A stretch of 64,000 nucleotides of DNA from Crocinitomicaceae bacterium (GCA_002713215.1 PAVO01000019.1:62001-126000), one strand, 5' to 3'; positions 35,114-44,104 are shown, counted from the stretch's first letter. Notes: a model not told the origin generated them from the letters alone. Numbers and translations: made by a program.

Positions 35114-35557
35114 TTAATTGGGAATGACCAAACTATCAATATAAAATTGATTGCTGTCTACGGAACTTTTCTCCAGGCTGTCCGCCATAAGTGGTAAAGA
35201 AACATTTACAGAGCTCATATCGCTAAATCCGATTTGAACGGTGAAGTATAGAAACATGGAAAAACTGGCTGCATAAGCGAATACTTTCCAGGGCTTTTTA
35301 TGCCTTAATTCATCCAGCGGAATAATTCCGTTGTGTTTTGGTTTTTTAGCTGTAACCTTCTCCTCGAACAACGAATCGAGTTTGTTCTTTACAGCATTAG
35401 AAGGTTTCTCCGTTTGATGAGAAATGCTGTCAATTATTTTATTGTTTAAGTGCTCAAAATTTTTCATGTTACCCAGTTGTTCTTCTAATTTCTTAGTTGA
35501 TTCTTTATCCCTTTCTCCGCTTTCGAAGTTTTCTAATAAGTCGTATAAATCTTTCAT
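35114..35557 (-). CDS. One-helix membrane protein, candidate anti-sigma factor
   Basis: 147 residues: a charged N-terminal part of about 90 residues, one membrane helix (VFAYAASFSMFLYFTVQIGF, about 92-111) and a short outer part. No known domain is recognised and there is no zinc-binding HxxxCxxC motif. Position directly after the ECF sigma gene (11 bp) with a cytosolic N-terminus and a single helix is the layout of an anti-sigma factor, so that role is inferred from context only. The kinase gene follows after 11 bp. Confidence 0.7.
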   Translation of the reverse strand: MKDLYDLLENFESGERDKESTKKLEEQLGNMKNFEHLNNKIIDSISHQTEKPSNAVKNKLDSLFEEKVTAKKPKHNGIIPLDELRHKKPWKVFAYAASFSMFLYFTVQIGFSDMSSVNVSLPLMADSLEKSSVDSNQFYIDSLVIPN

Positions 35558-35568
35558 ATCAATCAGTA

Positions 35569-36168
35569 TTAAATATTGGGTTTAAACTCTGATAGTTCGT
35601 TACACAAATATTTTTTCACATAGAACAATCGTGACTTGATTGTTCCCTCCTTTACTCCCTGAATATTAGCAATTTCATGAATGGCGAAGCCTTCTTTGTA
35701 CTTCAATATAAATGCGGCCTTTTTATCAGGATCAATCTTTAGCAAACAGGCGTTAAGTTTCTCAGAAAACAATTGTTCTTCGGTCACAGCATCAGGGCTA
35801 TTGCCATTTACCCTTATATTTTCTGTGTCGGCGTCCCGGCTCATAATTTGTCGAACCTGTATTTTCTTGTATTCGTTTTTTACCATGTTGTGTGCTACAC
35901 TATAGATCCATGGTTTAAACTGCCTCGATAGGTCGAAGTAATTCGACTTTTCGAAAAGCCTCATGAAAATATCCTGTAAAAAGTCTTCGCATTTTTCACG
36001 ATCTCTTCCAAGCATTTTCATGAAAAAGGAGAAAAGAGGGTCGCTGTATCTGCGATACAACTCATCAAACGCTGGCTTTTCTCCAGCACCCATTCGCTCT
36101 ACTAATCCTTCATCAGATTCTTGCGTTACGTTCTTCATTTCTGTTTGGATGTTCATAGTCTGGTACAC
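35569..36168 (-). CDS. ECF-type RNA polymerase sigma factor
   Basis: 199 residues. Region 2 reads DELYRRYSDPLFSFFMKML and CEDFLQDIFMRLFEKS, followed by WIYSVAHNMVKNEYKK; region 4 reads KAAFILKYKEGFAIHEIANI and VKEGTIKSRLFYVKKYL. This is a group IV (ECF) sigma of the Bacteroidota type. Several Met codons near the start (residues 1, 5, 11) leave the exact start open; MKNVTQESDEG (36138) is a good alternative. First gene of the operon; the promoter region holds inverted and direct repeats (36198-36244). Confidence 0.93.
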   Translation of the reverse strand: MYQTMNIQTEMKNVTQESDEGLVERMGAGEKPAFDELYRRYSDPLFSFFMKMLGRDREKCEDFLQDIFMRLFEKSNYFDLSRQFKPWIYSVAHNMVKNEYKKIQVRQIMSRDADTENIRVNGNSPDAVTEEQLFSEKLNACLLKIDPDKKAAFILKYKEGFAIHEIANIQGVKEGTIKSRLFYVKKYLCNELSEFKPNI

Positions 36169-36197
36169 CTTTAGAATTCAAAAGTTCATTATCTGTT

Positions 36198-36244
36198 CTG
36201 ATTAACCTGTTAACGCCTGTTAATCAGTAGAGAAGGTCTGTTAA
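36198..36244 (-). repeat. Inverted repeat and three CTGTTAA motifs upstream of the ECF operon
   Basis: CTGATTAAC (36198-36206) and GTTAATCAG (36219-36227) are perfect 9-bp arms. CTGTTAA occurs three times (about 36208, 36218 and 36238). Possible regulator-binding sites for the sigma/kinase operon, 30 bp upstream of its first codon. Confidence 0.45.
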
Positions 36245-36275
36245 ATCATAGGTTCGATCTTGGGTATCTGATTTT

Positions 36276-36304
36276 GGATGTTAGACATCAAACATCTAAT
36301 ATCC
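36276..36304 (+). repeat. Palindrome upstream of the CDF transporter
   Basis: GGATGTTAGA (36276-36285) and TCTAATATCC (36295-36304), 9 of 10 complementary. It lies 16 bp before the -7 box of the metal exporter and could be an operator. Confidence 0.45.
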
Positions 36305-36320
36305 AACATCCAATGTTACC

Positions 36321-36328
36321 TACCTTTG
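36321..36328 (+). promoter_or_regulatory. -7 promoter element (TACCTTTG) of the CDF transporter gene
   Basis: Perfect TAnnTTTG ending 4 nt before the ATG at 36333; predicts a leaderless mRNA. Confidence 0.6.
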
Positions 36329-36332
36329 CTCC

Positions 36333-37277
36333 ATGGCACATCACCATTCTCACGAGCACTCCCATGGCGAACATGGCCACATTCATCCGGTGACTAAAAA
36401 CTTAAAGGTTGCCTTCGTTCTTAATTTTTCGTTTACCATTATTGAATTCATTGGGGGATTATTGACTAACTCGATGGCCATTTTATCGGATGCCATTCAC
36501 GATCTTGGAGATTCCATTGCCATTGGTTCGGCGCTTTATTTTGAAAAGACCTCCGAAAAGAAAAGAGATTTCAATTTCAGCTATGGCTACCGTCGGTTTT
36601 CTACCCTGGCGGCGCTTTTAAACATTGTCATTCTTACCACAGGTTCCGTAGTTATTATTTATGAAACCATTCCCCGATTGTTGCAACCTCAGGCAGTTCA
36701 TTCCCAGGGAATGATGGCCCTGGCGGTTTTGGGTGTAGTTATGAACGGGATTGCTGTATTGCGATTAAAAAATAATAGCGATTCGTTAAACAATAAGACC
36801 GTAATGCTCCACTTGCTGGAAGATGCCATTGGTTGGGTGGCCGTTTTGGTTGGGGCCCTTGTTATTGAACTAACTGGATGGATAATCATTGACCCCTTGC
36901 TTTCCATTGGGATTGCTCTGTTTATTCTGTACAATGCATTAAAAAACTTCCAAAAAGTGAAAGGCATATTTATGCAGGCTGTTCCAAACCACATTAATTA
37001 TAAGGAGATAGAAGAGCGTATTGAGAAGATTGTAGACATAAAAGAAGTGCACGATATACACATATGGAGCCTGGATGGAGAATTCAACATTGCCAGTTTG
37101 CACCTGGTGCTTAAAAGAGAATTGGCCAACTACAACATTGAAGATGTCAAAAAGAAGGTGAGAGAAGTGTTTGCCGAATCTGGGATTAACCACGTAACTA
37201 TTGAATTGGAAGGTCCCGAAGAAAATTGTGAAATGGACGATTGTACACCAACCAATTCTGAAATAGTAGAACAATAA
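36333..37277 (+). CDS. Cation diffusion facilitator (CzcD/ZitB-type) metal exporter
   Basis: 314 residues. Inner-membrane exporter of Zn2+, Co2+ or Cd2+ in exchange for protons. The cytosolic N-terminus is rich in histidine (HHHSHEHSHGEHGHIHP), followed by six helices with the two metal-binding pairs in SDAIHDLGDS (TM2) and HLLEDAIGWV (TM5). The C-terminal cytosolic ferredoxin-like domain contains VHDIHIWSLDGEFNIASLHLV. A Cys/acidic tail (NCEMDDCTP) may also bind metal. Complete at 314 residues. The upstream palindrome suggests metal-responsive control, not shown. Confidence 0.94.
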   Translation: MAHHHSHEHSHGEHGHIHPVTKNLKVAFVLNFSFTIIEFIGGLLTNSMAILSDAIHDLGDSIAIGSALYFEKTSEKKRDFNFSYGYRRFSTLAALLNIVILTTGSVVIIYETIPRLLQPQAVHSQGMMALAVLGVVMNGIAVLRLKNNSDSLNNKTVMLHLLEDAIGWVAVLVGALVIELTGWIIIDPLLSIGIALFILYNALKNFQKVKGIFMQAVPNHINYKEIEERIEKIVDIKEVHDIHIWSLDGEFNIASLHLVLKRELANYNIEDVKKKVREVFAESGINHVTIELEGPEENCEMDDCTPTNSEIVEQ

Positions 37278-37291
37278 AAAGTGAGAGCGTT

Positions 37292-37543
37292 TTAATCGGT
37301 TGTCGAGCCTTGTTCTTTTGGTCCTGGCTCAACCAATGTAGAATCTTTGCCAAAATGCTCTGCAGCCGTAGAATTCAAAAATTTGGTTTGAGCTCGTCTT
37401 AAGCTTTCAATATTCTCGCGTTGCTCTTTTGCGTTAATGAAGTTGTTGATTTGAAGTACTATTAAACTGATAATGAGTCCAATGAACAAACTAAAAATAA
37501 CCCAAAGCTTAAGGTTAGTAGATTTATCCAGTCCAGTACTCAT
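37292..37543 (-). CDS. Small single-helix membrane protein
   Basis: 83 residues: short polar N-terminus, one helix (LKLWVIFSLFIGLIISLIVL), then a charged, possibly helical tail. No family recognised. It converges with the CDF gene 14 bp away. The coding frame is clean and the hydrophobic profile is convincing, but no homolog can be named. Confidence 0.55.
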   Translation of the reverse strand: MSTGLDKSTNLKLWVIFSLFIGLIISLIVLQINNFINAKEQRENIESLRRAQTKFLNSTAAEHFGKDSTLVEPGPKEQGSTTD

Positions 37544-37688
37544 TTAATCAAATTTATTTGCTCAATATCTAAAATCTAAAGTAGAAATACAAAGTAACGC
37601 ATAATTACTGGGATTTAGCCATTTGTAAACAGCCATTTGTTATAATTAACGACCCATTTTAATCTATTTTTGAACCAAACTATTTAAA

Positions 37689-38312
37689 ATGAAGAACCTC
37701 TTAATTGTACTTGGATATGCATTGCTGATTAGCTCCTGTGCCAAGTATCCTGCAGACTCGGTCACTACAGAAGAAAATGACATAATTGGGTCTCTTTATA
37801 ATCAAAATACAAATTTTAGCTCGTATTCGACATTTGCCATTGTTGATAGTGTTCTTCTAATCAAAAGAGGAGCAGGAGAACCAGAACCAGATACAGGCTA
37901 TTTTCGATACAGTGATCGAATGATAAGTTTAATTTCTCAGAACATGGTTTCTCGAGGATATACCAGGGTTTCAAAGGATTCTACGCCTGATTTGGGCATT
38001 GATGTTTCTGTGCTTAACGATGCGAACATTGGTTCGTATACTTATTGGGGAGGTTACCCTGGATATTGGGGTTGGTACGGATATTCATACTGGTACGGCT
38101 GGCCTTCAACCACTTACTATAAGTATGAAATTGGAACAGTTGTGATCAATATGATTGACCTTCAAAACAGAAATGACGTTGACAAGGAATTGACCGTTGT
38201 TTGGAACAACGTGGCTGCTGGATTGGTAGCATCTTCCAGCAATTACAACACGAGTCGGATCGACCGGGCAATTAATATCATGTTTGAACAATCACCTTAC
38301 GTAAAAAAATAG
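37689..38312 (+). CDS. DUF4136 lipoprotein
   Basis: 207 residues. Lipobox ending LISSC puts the lipidated Cys at residue 17. The DUF4136 core is recognisable (FSSYSTFAIVDSV, LISQNMVSRGYTRVSKDSTPDLGIDV, and the C-terminal IDRAINIMFEQSPY). A Tyr/Trp/Gly-rich insert (GGYPGYWGWYGYSYWYGW, about 119-136) is typical of the family. Probably anchored in the outer or inner membrane; function unknown. A beta-barrel gene follows after 4 bp. Confidence 0.88.
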   Translation: MKNLLIVLGYALLISSCAKYPADSVTTEENDIIGSLYNQNTNFSSYSTFAIVDSVLLIKRGAGEPEPDTGYFRYSDRMISLISQNMVSRGYTRVSKDSTPDLGIDVSVLNDANIGSYTYWGGYPGYWGWYGYSYWYGWPSTTYYKYEIGTVVINMIDLQNRNDVDKELTVVWNNVAAGLVASSSNYNTSRIDRAINIMFEQSPYVKK

Positions 38313-38316
38313 AGCT

Positions 38317-38922
38317 ATGAAAAGAATTGTTGTTATTATACTGGCAGTTGCCTCGTTCAGCTTTATTGGAAAAGCTCAAGGGTCCAGCGACCTTCAACTT
38401 TCAATGAATTATAACATTGGCATTCCAATGGGAGACTTTACCGATTACATTAATCAGGCAAGTTTTAGAGGAATGAACCTACAGGTCGATTATTATTTAT
38501 CTGATAAATTGGCCATTGGGGCTTCAATTGGCTGGAACGGGTTTTATCAAAAGAAAGCTCGTGAGAGTTATGAATTTGGTGGAGGAGCAATTAACGCTGT
38601 GCGCTACAATTATCTCTACCAGTTGCCCCTTTATTTGAAGGTGCAATACATAATTAGTGATGAAGGGAATATTATGCCTTATGTTGCACTTGCAGCTGGA
38701 GGACACTATATAGAACATGAAACTTACCTGGGATATGTTGGTTTTGCTGACGATTCTTGGAGCTTTGGAACAGCCCCGGAATTGGGTGCTTTAATGATGT
38801 TGGGCCAATCGGGTTGGCATTTTAAACTATCTGCTCAGTATCACCTCACATTCTACAATAGAAACAACATTGGAACCATTCAGAACCTGGGGATTAATAT
38901 GGGTTTCAATTACGATTTTTAA
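38317..38922 (+). CDS. Outer-membrane beta-barrel protein
   Basis: 201 residues with a signal peptide (MKRIVVIILAVASFSFIGKAQG) and alternating strands of an eight-stranded OMP_b-brl type barrel: QLSMNYNIGIPMGDF, LAIGASIGWNGFY, YLKVQYIISDEGNIMPYVALAAGGHYI, and the terminal NLGINMGFNYDF ending in Phe. Operon with the DUF4136 lipoprotein upstream (4 bp) and the FAD oxidoreductase downstream (5 bp). Role unknown. Confidence 0.8.
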   Translation: MKRIVVIILAVASFSFIGKAQGSSDLQLSMNYNIGIPMGDFTDYINQASFRGMNLQVDYYLSDKLAIGASIGWNGFYQKKARESYEFGGGAINAVRYNYLYQLPLYLKVQYIISDEGNIMPYVALAAGGHYIEHETYLGYVGFADDSWSFGTAPELGALMMLGQSGWHFKLSAQYHLTFYNRNNIGTIQNLGINMGFNYDF

Positions 38923-38927
38923 GTTCC

Positions 38928-40490
38928 TTGGTTAAGGAAATAGAAGTCGCCCTTACGCCTGAGGGAGCTACCCATCCTAAAGTTCGATTGGCCAAGTGCA
39001 CTAAAATTCTTGGTGTTTCGGAATCCGAAATAAAACACATTGAAATTCTTCGGCGTTCGATTGATGCCAGAAAGTATCCAACCAAAATTCGACTGCGCTG
39101 CCTGGTTTTTGTCAACGAAGAAAAACCCGATGAAAAAGAAATAGAGCTAGACTATAAAAACGTTTCCAATAAAAAGAGGGTCAACATTATAGGTTCGGGG
39201 CCAGCGGGATTATTTGCCGCTTTACGGCTAATTGAGTTGGGGTTTAAACCAATAGTGTTAGAGCGGGGAAAGGATGTATCGAACCGGAGAAAAGACTTAA
39301 GCATTTTACATCGGAAGCATGAGGTAAATCCGGATTCCAATTATTGCTTTGGCGAAGGCGGAGCAGGAACATACTCCGATGGTAAGCTCTACACAAGAAG
39401 TAAAAAGAGAGGGAACTTAAAGCGCATACTGGACATTTTGGTGGCCTTTGGATCTACCGAAGATATTCTTATTGATGCTCACCCGCACATTGGCACCAAC
39501 AAGTTGCCTAAGATTATTGCCAGCATGAGGAAAACTATTCTGCAATCGGGGGGTGAGTTTCATTTTGAAACGCGAATAGAAGATTTGGAAATTAGATCAG
39601 GTAAGGTTGTTTCTGTGATAGACCAGAACCAAAATAAATTTGAGGCAGAAGCAACTGTATTGGCAACCGGGCATTCGGCACGGGATATATACTATTTGTT
39701 AGACCGTAAAGGGCTTTCGTTAGAAGCCAAGTCCTTTGCCATGGGTGTTCGAATTGAACATCCTCAGCCCCTCATAGATTCTATTCAATATCATTGTGGT
39801 CCGCAGCGAGAGAGGCATTTGCCTTCTGCCTCGTACTCATTGGTACACCAGGTTAAAGACCGTGGAGTGTATTCTTTTTGCATGTGTCCAGGTGGTTTTG
39901 TGGTGCCTGCGGCAACCACATCGGGTGAAGTAGTTGTTAACGGTATGAGTACTTCAACCCGGGATTCGAGGTATGCCAATTCGGGTATGGTGGTTGCCAT
40001 AGACATAGAGGACCTCAGGCTCAAGAAGAAATACGGGGTTTTTGCAGGCCTTGAATATCAAAAACAACTGGAACAACTGGCCTGGGAACAAGGGGGCAAA
40101 ACGCAAACGGCTCCGGCCCAGCGTATGGTTGATTTTGTGAATGGAAAACACAGCACAATGCTAAATGGCTGTTCCTACATTCCCGGAATAACGTCATCGG
40201 ACCTGCACGACTGGCTTCCCGATCACATTGGAAAAAGGCTAAAACATGCTTTCAGGGCTTTTGGTAAAAAGATGAAAGGATACTATACCAACGAAGCTCA
40301 ACTATTGGGTGTGGAATCGAGAACCTCTTCACCGGTTCGAATTCCCAGGGATAACAAGACGCTTCAGCATCCCGATTGCGAAGGGTTGTTTCCCAGTGGG
40401 GAAGGTGGTGGCTATGCCGGGGGTATCGTTTCAGCGGCCATGGATGGGGAGCGATGTGCTGAGGCGGTTGTAAGTTATTTAGAAGTTTAG
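38928..40490 (+). CDS. FAD-dependent oxidoreductase (COG2509-like)
   Basis: 520 residues from a TTG start at 38928, 5 bp after the barrel gene. The N-terminal ~85 residues form an added small domain; the Rossmann FAD motif IIGSGPAGLFAALRLIELG begins near residue 87, and YCFGEGGAGTYSDGKLYTRSK and the C-terminal LFPSGEGGGYAGGIVSAAMDGERCAE complete the fold. Matches the uncharacterised FAD-dependent dehydrogenases of COG2509. The substrate is unknown. Confidence 0.88.
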   Translation: MVKEIEVALTPEGATHPKVRLAKCTKILGVSESEIKHIEILRRSIDARKYPTKIRLRCLVFVNEEKPDEKEIELDYKNVSNKKRVNIIGSGPAGLFAALRLIELGFKPIVLERGKDVSNRRKDLSILHRKHEVNPDSNYCFGEGGAGTYSDGKLYTRSKKRGNLKRILDILVAFGSTEDILIDAHPHIGTNKLPKIIASMRKTILQSGGEFHFETRIEDLEIRSGKVVSVIDQNQNKFEAEATVLATGHSARDIYYLLDRKGLSLEAKSFAMGVRIEHPQPLIDSIQYHCGPQRERHLPSASYSLVHQVKDRGVYSFCMCPGGFVVPAATTSGEVVVNGMSTSTRDSRYANSGMVVAIDIEDLRLKKKYGVFAGLEYQKQLEQLAWEQGGKTQTAPAQRMVDFVNGKHSTMLNGCSYIPGITSSDLHDWLPDHIGKRLKHAFRAFGKKMKGYYTNEAQLLGVESRTSSPVRIPRDNKTLQHPDCEGLFPSGEGGGYAGGIVSAAMDGERCAEAVVSYLEV

Positions 40491-40598
40491 CCCACCTTTT
40501 TCGATCTAAAACCTTAAAAAACTCTCCTGTTTTCTTGAAAACTTTTCTTATTACCTGAGTAACCGATGCTGTATTTTCGTCAGCAAACAAAGACCCCC

Positions 40599-41657
40599 AT
40601 GATTGAAATTTCAGAAGCCCAATTGGCACAACTTTCTGTACACACGGTTGGCAATAAATCGAAGGAAGAAGGGTATACTTCATCGGCAGGATTGTATGAA
40701 TTGGATGACGAATTAGAGAACATCCTGTTTGGTTATTTTCTTAGGCCTTTTAAGGGAGATGAAACCTATAAGCTGAGTCATGATTCCGATCTAAACCTAA
40801 ACGAGATTTATTCCTATTGCAAGGTGATGTTTCAGGAGCCGGAGAAATTTCATTTGTATAGCGTCAATATTCTAAAACATTTATACAACCAAAGCGAACA
40901 CCCCCACATAAAAAGGGGAGAGGTATACATTGTTCACTTTCGGGATATTATTTTGGAGGGTGAGCCCGTGGAAGCCATCGGAATTTTTAAATCGGAGAAG
41001 AAAGACATTTTTTTACGAGCGAGGGATAAAAAGAACTTTGTGATGCTCGATGTGGAGCAGGGTATCGACGTTAAAAAACTGGACAAGGGATGTTTGATTT
41101 TTAATACGGAAGAAGAAAGTGGATATAGGGTTATGGTAGTAGACCAAAACAACTACGACACCCACTACTGGATGGATCACTTCCTAGGAGTTAAGCCCGA
41201 TAAAAATGAAGTCTTCTTGACCTCGAATGTCATTAATCTGTGTAAGGACTTTTCTAAGAAGGTAGTGGCTGTAGAAGACAATGCCCAGGAGGAGGCTTTA
41301 TTTATGGCCAAGTCGGTAGACTATTTTCAAAAAAATGAGCAGTTTGATGTGGAAACCTTTGCCGAAACGGTAATAGGGGGTGAGGAAGCACCAGCTCGGG
41401 TGGCACAGTTTCAGGACTTTAAAAATGTTTACGAAAAGGAACGCGAATTAGAACCGATGGACGACTTTGAAATTGTTCCGCAGACCGTTGTTAAAGAGAA
41501 ACGAAAGATTAAAAACTCAATTGATCTCGACACCAACATTCAGATAAAAATGAACTTCAATGACCTGGAGTCGGGAAAGCGATTTATTGAGCGTGGATAC
41601 GACCCAGCTAAGGAAATGTACTATTACAAGGTATACTTCAACCATGAAAAAAAATAA
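40599..41657 (+). CDS. Nucleoid-associated protein (NdpA/YejK family)
   Basis: 352 residues from the ATG at 40599 (MIEISEAQLAQL); an upstream ATG at 40566 lies next to a promoter-like TATTTTCG and is less likely. The body matches the 37-kDa nucleoid-associated protein family (PF04245): HTVGNKSKEEGY, FLRPFKGDETYKLSHDSDLNLNEIY, and the RGEVYIVHFRDIILEGEPVEAIGIFKSE segment. In E. coli YejK binds the nucleoid and topoisomerase IV. The next gene overlaps its 3' end by 14 bp. Confidence 0.9.
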   Translation: MIEISEAQLAQLSVHTVGNKSKEEGYTSSAGLYELDDELENILFGYFLRPFKGDETYKLSHDSDLNLNEIYSYCKVMFQEPEKFHLYSVNILKHLYNQSEHPHIKRGEVYIVHFRDIILEGEPVEAIGIFKSEKKDIFLRARDKKNFVMLDVEQGIDVKKLDKGCLIFNTEEESGYRVMVVDQNNYDTHYWMDHFLGVKPDKNEVFLTSNVINLCKDFSKKVVAVEDNAQEEALFMAKSVDYFQKNEQFDVETFAETVIGGEEAPARVAQFQDFKNVYEKERELEPMDDFEIVPQTVVKEKRKIKNSIDLDTNIQIKMNFNDLESGKRFIERGYDPAKEMYYYKVYFNHEKK

Positions 41658-42144
41658 GGAGTTTACCGAGGTTCAGCGTTTCAATAACCCGGTATTAGTT
41701 GCCGGACTGGCACTTGTTGGGTTTTACCTCCTGAGTGACTTTATGAACGTATTTTACCAATCGGATTTGCCCCAGCAAAAAGCTTTAGAAAGTATAATTG
41801 CGTTTTCAATTTTTGCCCTTATTGCCAGTTTATTTCTGCTGATGAAAATGAAAACCCGGATAAACGATAAGGGAATTGCCATTCGGTTCTATCCCTTCCA
41901 TAGCAAGTTTGTGCTGTACCACTGGAAAGACATTGTCTCGGTTGAGGTACGCCAATACAAACCACTTAAAGAATTTGGTGGGTGGGGAGTTCGCATAGGC
42001 TTTAAAAATGCCAGAGCGTTTAGCACACGTGGAAACCGGGGTATTCAGATGAAACTGAAAAACGGCCAGATTAGGTTAATAGGAACCCAAAAAGAAGAAG
42101 AGGTCGCCCAGATAATTGCTCAATTCCAGAGCAAAAAGAACTAG
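41644..42144 (+). CDS. Two-helix membrane protein with PH-like domain
   Basis: 166 residues from the ATG at 41644 (MKKNKEFTEVQRF), inside the last 14 bp of the nucleoid-protein gene; the longer frame from 41560 is just overlap. Two helices (VLVAGLALVGFYLLSDF and IIAFSIFALIASLFLLM) then a beta-rich cytosolic domain (FVLYHWKDIVSVEVRQY, GFKNARAFSTRGNRGIQMKLKNGQIRLIGT), resembling small bacterial PH-type membrane proteins. Function unknown. Its stop overlaps the converging P460-like gene by 4 bp. Confidence 0.72.
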   Translation: MKKNKEFTEVQRFNNPVLVAGLALVGFYLLSDFMNVFYQSDLPQQKALESIIAFSIFALIASLFLLMKMKTRINDKGIAIRFYPFHSKFVLYHWKDIVSVEVRQYKPLKEFGGWGVRIGFKNARAFSTRGNRGIQMKLKNGQIRLIGTQKEEEVAQIIAQFQSKKN

Positions 42145-42659
42145 TGCAAATCAAAAGTTTTTACGTAGTCTCTGTGCTTATCGGTGGAGTGACATCCGGT
42201 ACAACCTGCACCTTTTAGTGAGGCTCTGTATATTTCATTTCCACTAGGGCCATATTCTACCCATACCCATCCACTGGCTACATTGGGATCACTCGCTTTC
42301 TTTTGCATTACTGCATAAATCGCAAGGCTACCCCCTTTGTATATGTCTTTTACTATAATTGAGTTTTCTGGAAATTGACTGCCAGCTGGTAGGGCACCTG
42401 AAGTATCTAAAGCAGCCTGTGCAATTGAATTAAATCGTAGTTTAAAACTACCGTGTGGACTTGGAGCTTTACCCGATAACAGCTTGCCACCATCAAAATA
42501 GGTATAACCAGAATCACTTTTAATTTGGTCGTATAAACCGGCTACTGCAGGCGTTGAAGGAGTTGTATCAGGTTCGTCTTCGTCCTTTTTACATGCAGAG
42601 ATTATAATTAATGAAACTAACGCCAGTGTGCTAATTTTAAATAGATTTTTCATTGTCAA
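42141..42659 (-). CDS. Cytochrome P460-like lipoprotein
   Basis: 172 residues. Lipobox LISAC with Cys23, a short acidic linker, then a P460-type domain (SPHGSFKLRFNSIAQAALD, NSIIVKDIYKGGSLAIYAVMQKK, GWVWVEYGPSG) and one c-type heme site CTGCH near the C-terminus. P460 cytochromes act on hydroxylamine or NO; most family members are untested. It would be exported, heme-loaded and membrane-anchored. The cross-linking lysine cannot be assigned by eye. A TACATTTG element lies 11 nt upstream of the ATG. Confidence 0.85.
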   Translation of the reverse strand: MTMKNLFKISTLALVSLIIISACKKDEDEPDTTPSTPAVAGLYDQIKSDSGYTYFDGGKLLSGKAPSPHGSFKLRFNSIAQAALDTSGALPAGSQFPENSIIVKDIYKGGSLAIYAVMQKKASDPNVASGWVWVEYGPSGNEIYRASLKGAGCTGCHSTDKHRDYVKTFDLH

Positions 42660-42670
42660 CTTATTTTTGG

Positions 42671-42678
42671 CAAATGTA
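42671..42678 (-). promoter_or_regulatory. -7 promoter element (TACATTTG) of the P460-like gene
   Basis: Perfect TAnnTTTG on the minus strand, 11 nt before the ATG at 42659. Confidence 0.55.
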
Positions 42679-42727
42679 TATGGTGAGGTTAAGCTTGTGC
42701 TACTTTAAAAAGTCGGCTGACTTACCT

Positions 42728-43978
42728 TTAGGCTTTCTCCAGCTTAAAAACGGTTATTTCGGGCATAATACCGACTCTGCCAGGGAAGCCAATGAATCCA
42801 AAACCGCGGTTGACGTATAAATATTGATCTTTCTCCTGGTATAGCCCCGCCCATCGTGGGTATCGATATTGGACCGGACTCCACTTTATACCGGGTATTT
42901 CTACCCCAAACTGCATTCCATGGGTATGACCGGCCAAGGTTAGGTGTACATGACGTTGATGTTTTAGAACGACTTCATCCCAATGACTGGGGTCATGTGA
43001 AAGGAGAATGGTAAACGGCGATTTTTCCGTTCCTTCCAATGCTTTATCTAGATCACCCTCCTGAGGAAATGGGGGTAGCCCCCAGTTTTCTACACCAACG
43101 ATACTCATTTGTTCACCGTCCTTTTCAATAATCCGGTTTGAGTTATTTAGGAGATCGAAGCCCAGCGTTTTATGATGGTCTTGCATCTCCTGCTGATCTG
43201 CAATATGATCTTCTTGCGTAGGCCAATTGCGATAGATACCATAATCGTGATTCCCTTTTGTACTAATTACACCATGAGGTGCATCCAACTGCTTAAAAAT
43301 ATCCAGAAACGGAACGATTTCCCTGGACTGCGAATTGACCAGGTCTCCCGTGAAGGCTATGAGATCAGCCTTTTGATCATTAACCATTCGCACACCTTTG
43401 AGTACGGACTCCTTGCTATCAAAACTTCCCGAATGAATGTCCGAAATCTGTGCAATTTTAAACCCGTTGAATGCATCAGGAAGGTCTGGAAATTTTAAAA
43501 CCACATTGCGAACCTGGTAATTGTATTTACCAAAGGTGATCCCATACAGCATAGAAACAAACGGAAGTCCGGCTACTACCGTGCTCGTGGTTTGCACAAA
43601 TTTCCGTCTTCCTGCATTGAACTTAGCTGTACTTTCTGATTTCCCGGTTAGTTTACCGAAGGCAAATATGGGAATGCCAATTATAGAATCTGCAAGCAGC
43701 AAAATGGCAAAAATCAGGTTGCTAACCAGCAGTGCAAATGAAAATCCAACAAACCAGTTGATGATGAATTTGGGAATATTTGTTGGGATTTGAAACCTTA
43801 GCAACACCAGCAAGATTCCAACTATGATTAAGCCAACGTTTACCCAAAACACGCCTTTAACAACCTTCCAGCTTTTCCGATGACTAAACCATTGTTTCAG
43901 CTTAACATAAATAAGCGCAACGATGAATAAATAAATAATGGCAATTACGATCGGAATCATCATTCTACCGTGAATCAT
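42728..43978 (-). CDS. Membrane-anchored metallophosphoesterase
   Basis: 416 residues. About four N-terminal helices (to about residue 105), a basic linker, one further hydrophobic stretch, then a calcineurin-like phosphoesterase domain with all metal-site motifs: QISDIHSGS, FTGDLVN, KGNHDYG, LSHDPSHW and AGHTHGMQFG. This is the YkuE/YaeI-like arrangement; E. coli YaeI acts on phospholipids and others on UDP-diacylglucosamine. The natural substrate is not known. A CACTTTTG element (one mismatch) lies 4 nt before the ATG. Confidence 0.92.
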   Translation of the reverse strand: MIHGRMMIPIVIAIIYLFIVALIYVKLKQWFSHRKSWKVVKGVFWVNVGLIIVGILLVLLRFQIPTNIPKFIINWFVGFSFALLVSNLIFAILLLADSIIGIPIFAFGKLTGKSESTAKFNAGRRKFVQTTSTVVAGLPFVSMLYGITFGKYNYQVRNVVLKFPDLPDAFNGFKIAQISDIHSGSFDSKESVLKGVRMVNDQKADLIAFTGDLVNSQSREIVPFLDIFKQLDAPHGVISTKGNHDYGIYRNWPTQEDHIADQQEMQDHHKTLGFDLLNNSNRIIEKDGEQMSIVGVENWGLPPFPQEGDLDKALEGTEKSPFTILLSHDPSHWDEVVLKHQRHVHLTLAGHTHGMQFGVEIPGIKWSPVQYRYPRWAGLYQEKDQYLYVNRGFGFIGFPGRVGIMPEITVFKLEKA

Positions 43979-44104
43979 AGCACAAAAGTGAGCTAAATGA
44001 TTGAGGGTGAGTTGTTAGAAAATGTTAGGAGTGACGATCAAATGGAAAATAAACCATCTGAATTTAGAAATGAATAATATTGTTAGACTGTAAATTGAAA
44101 TTCG

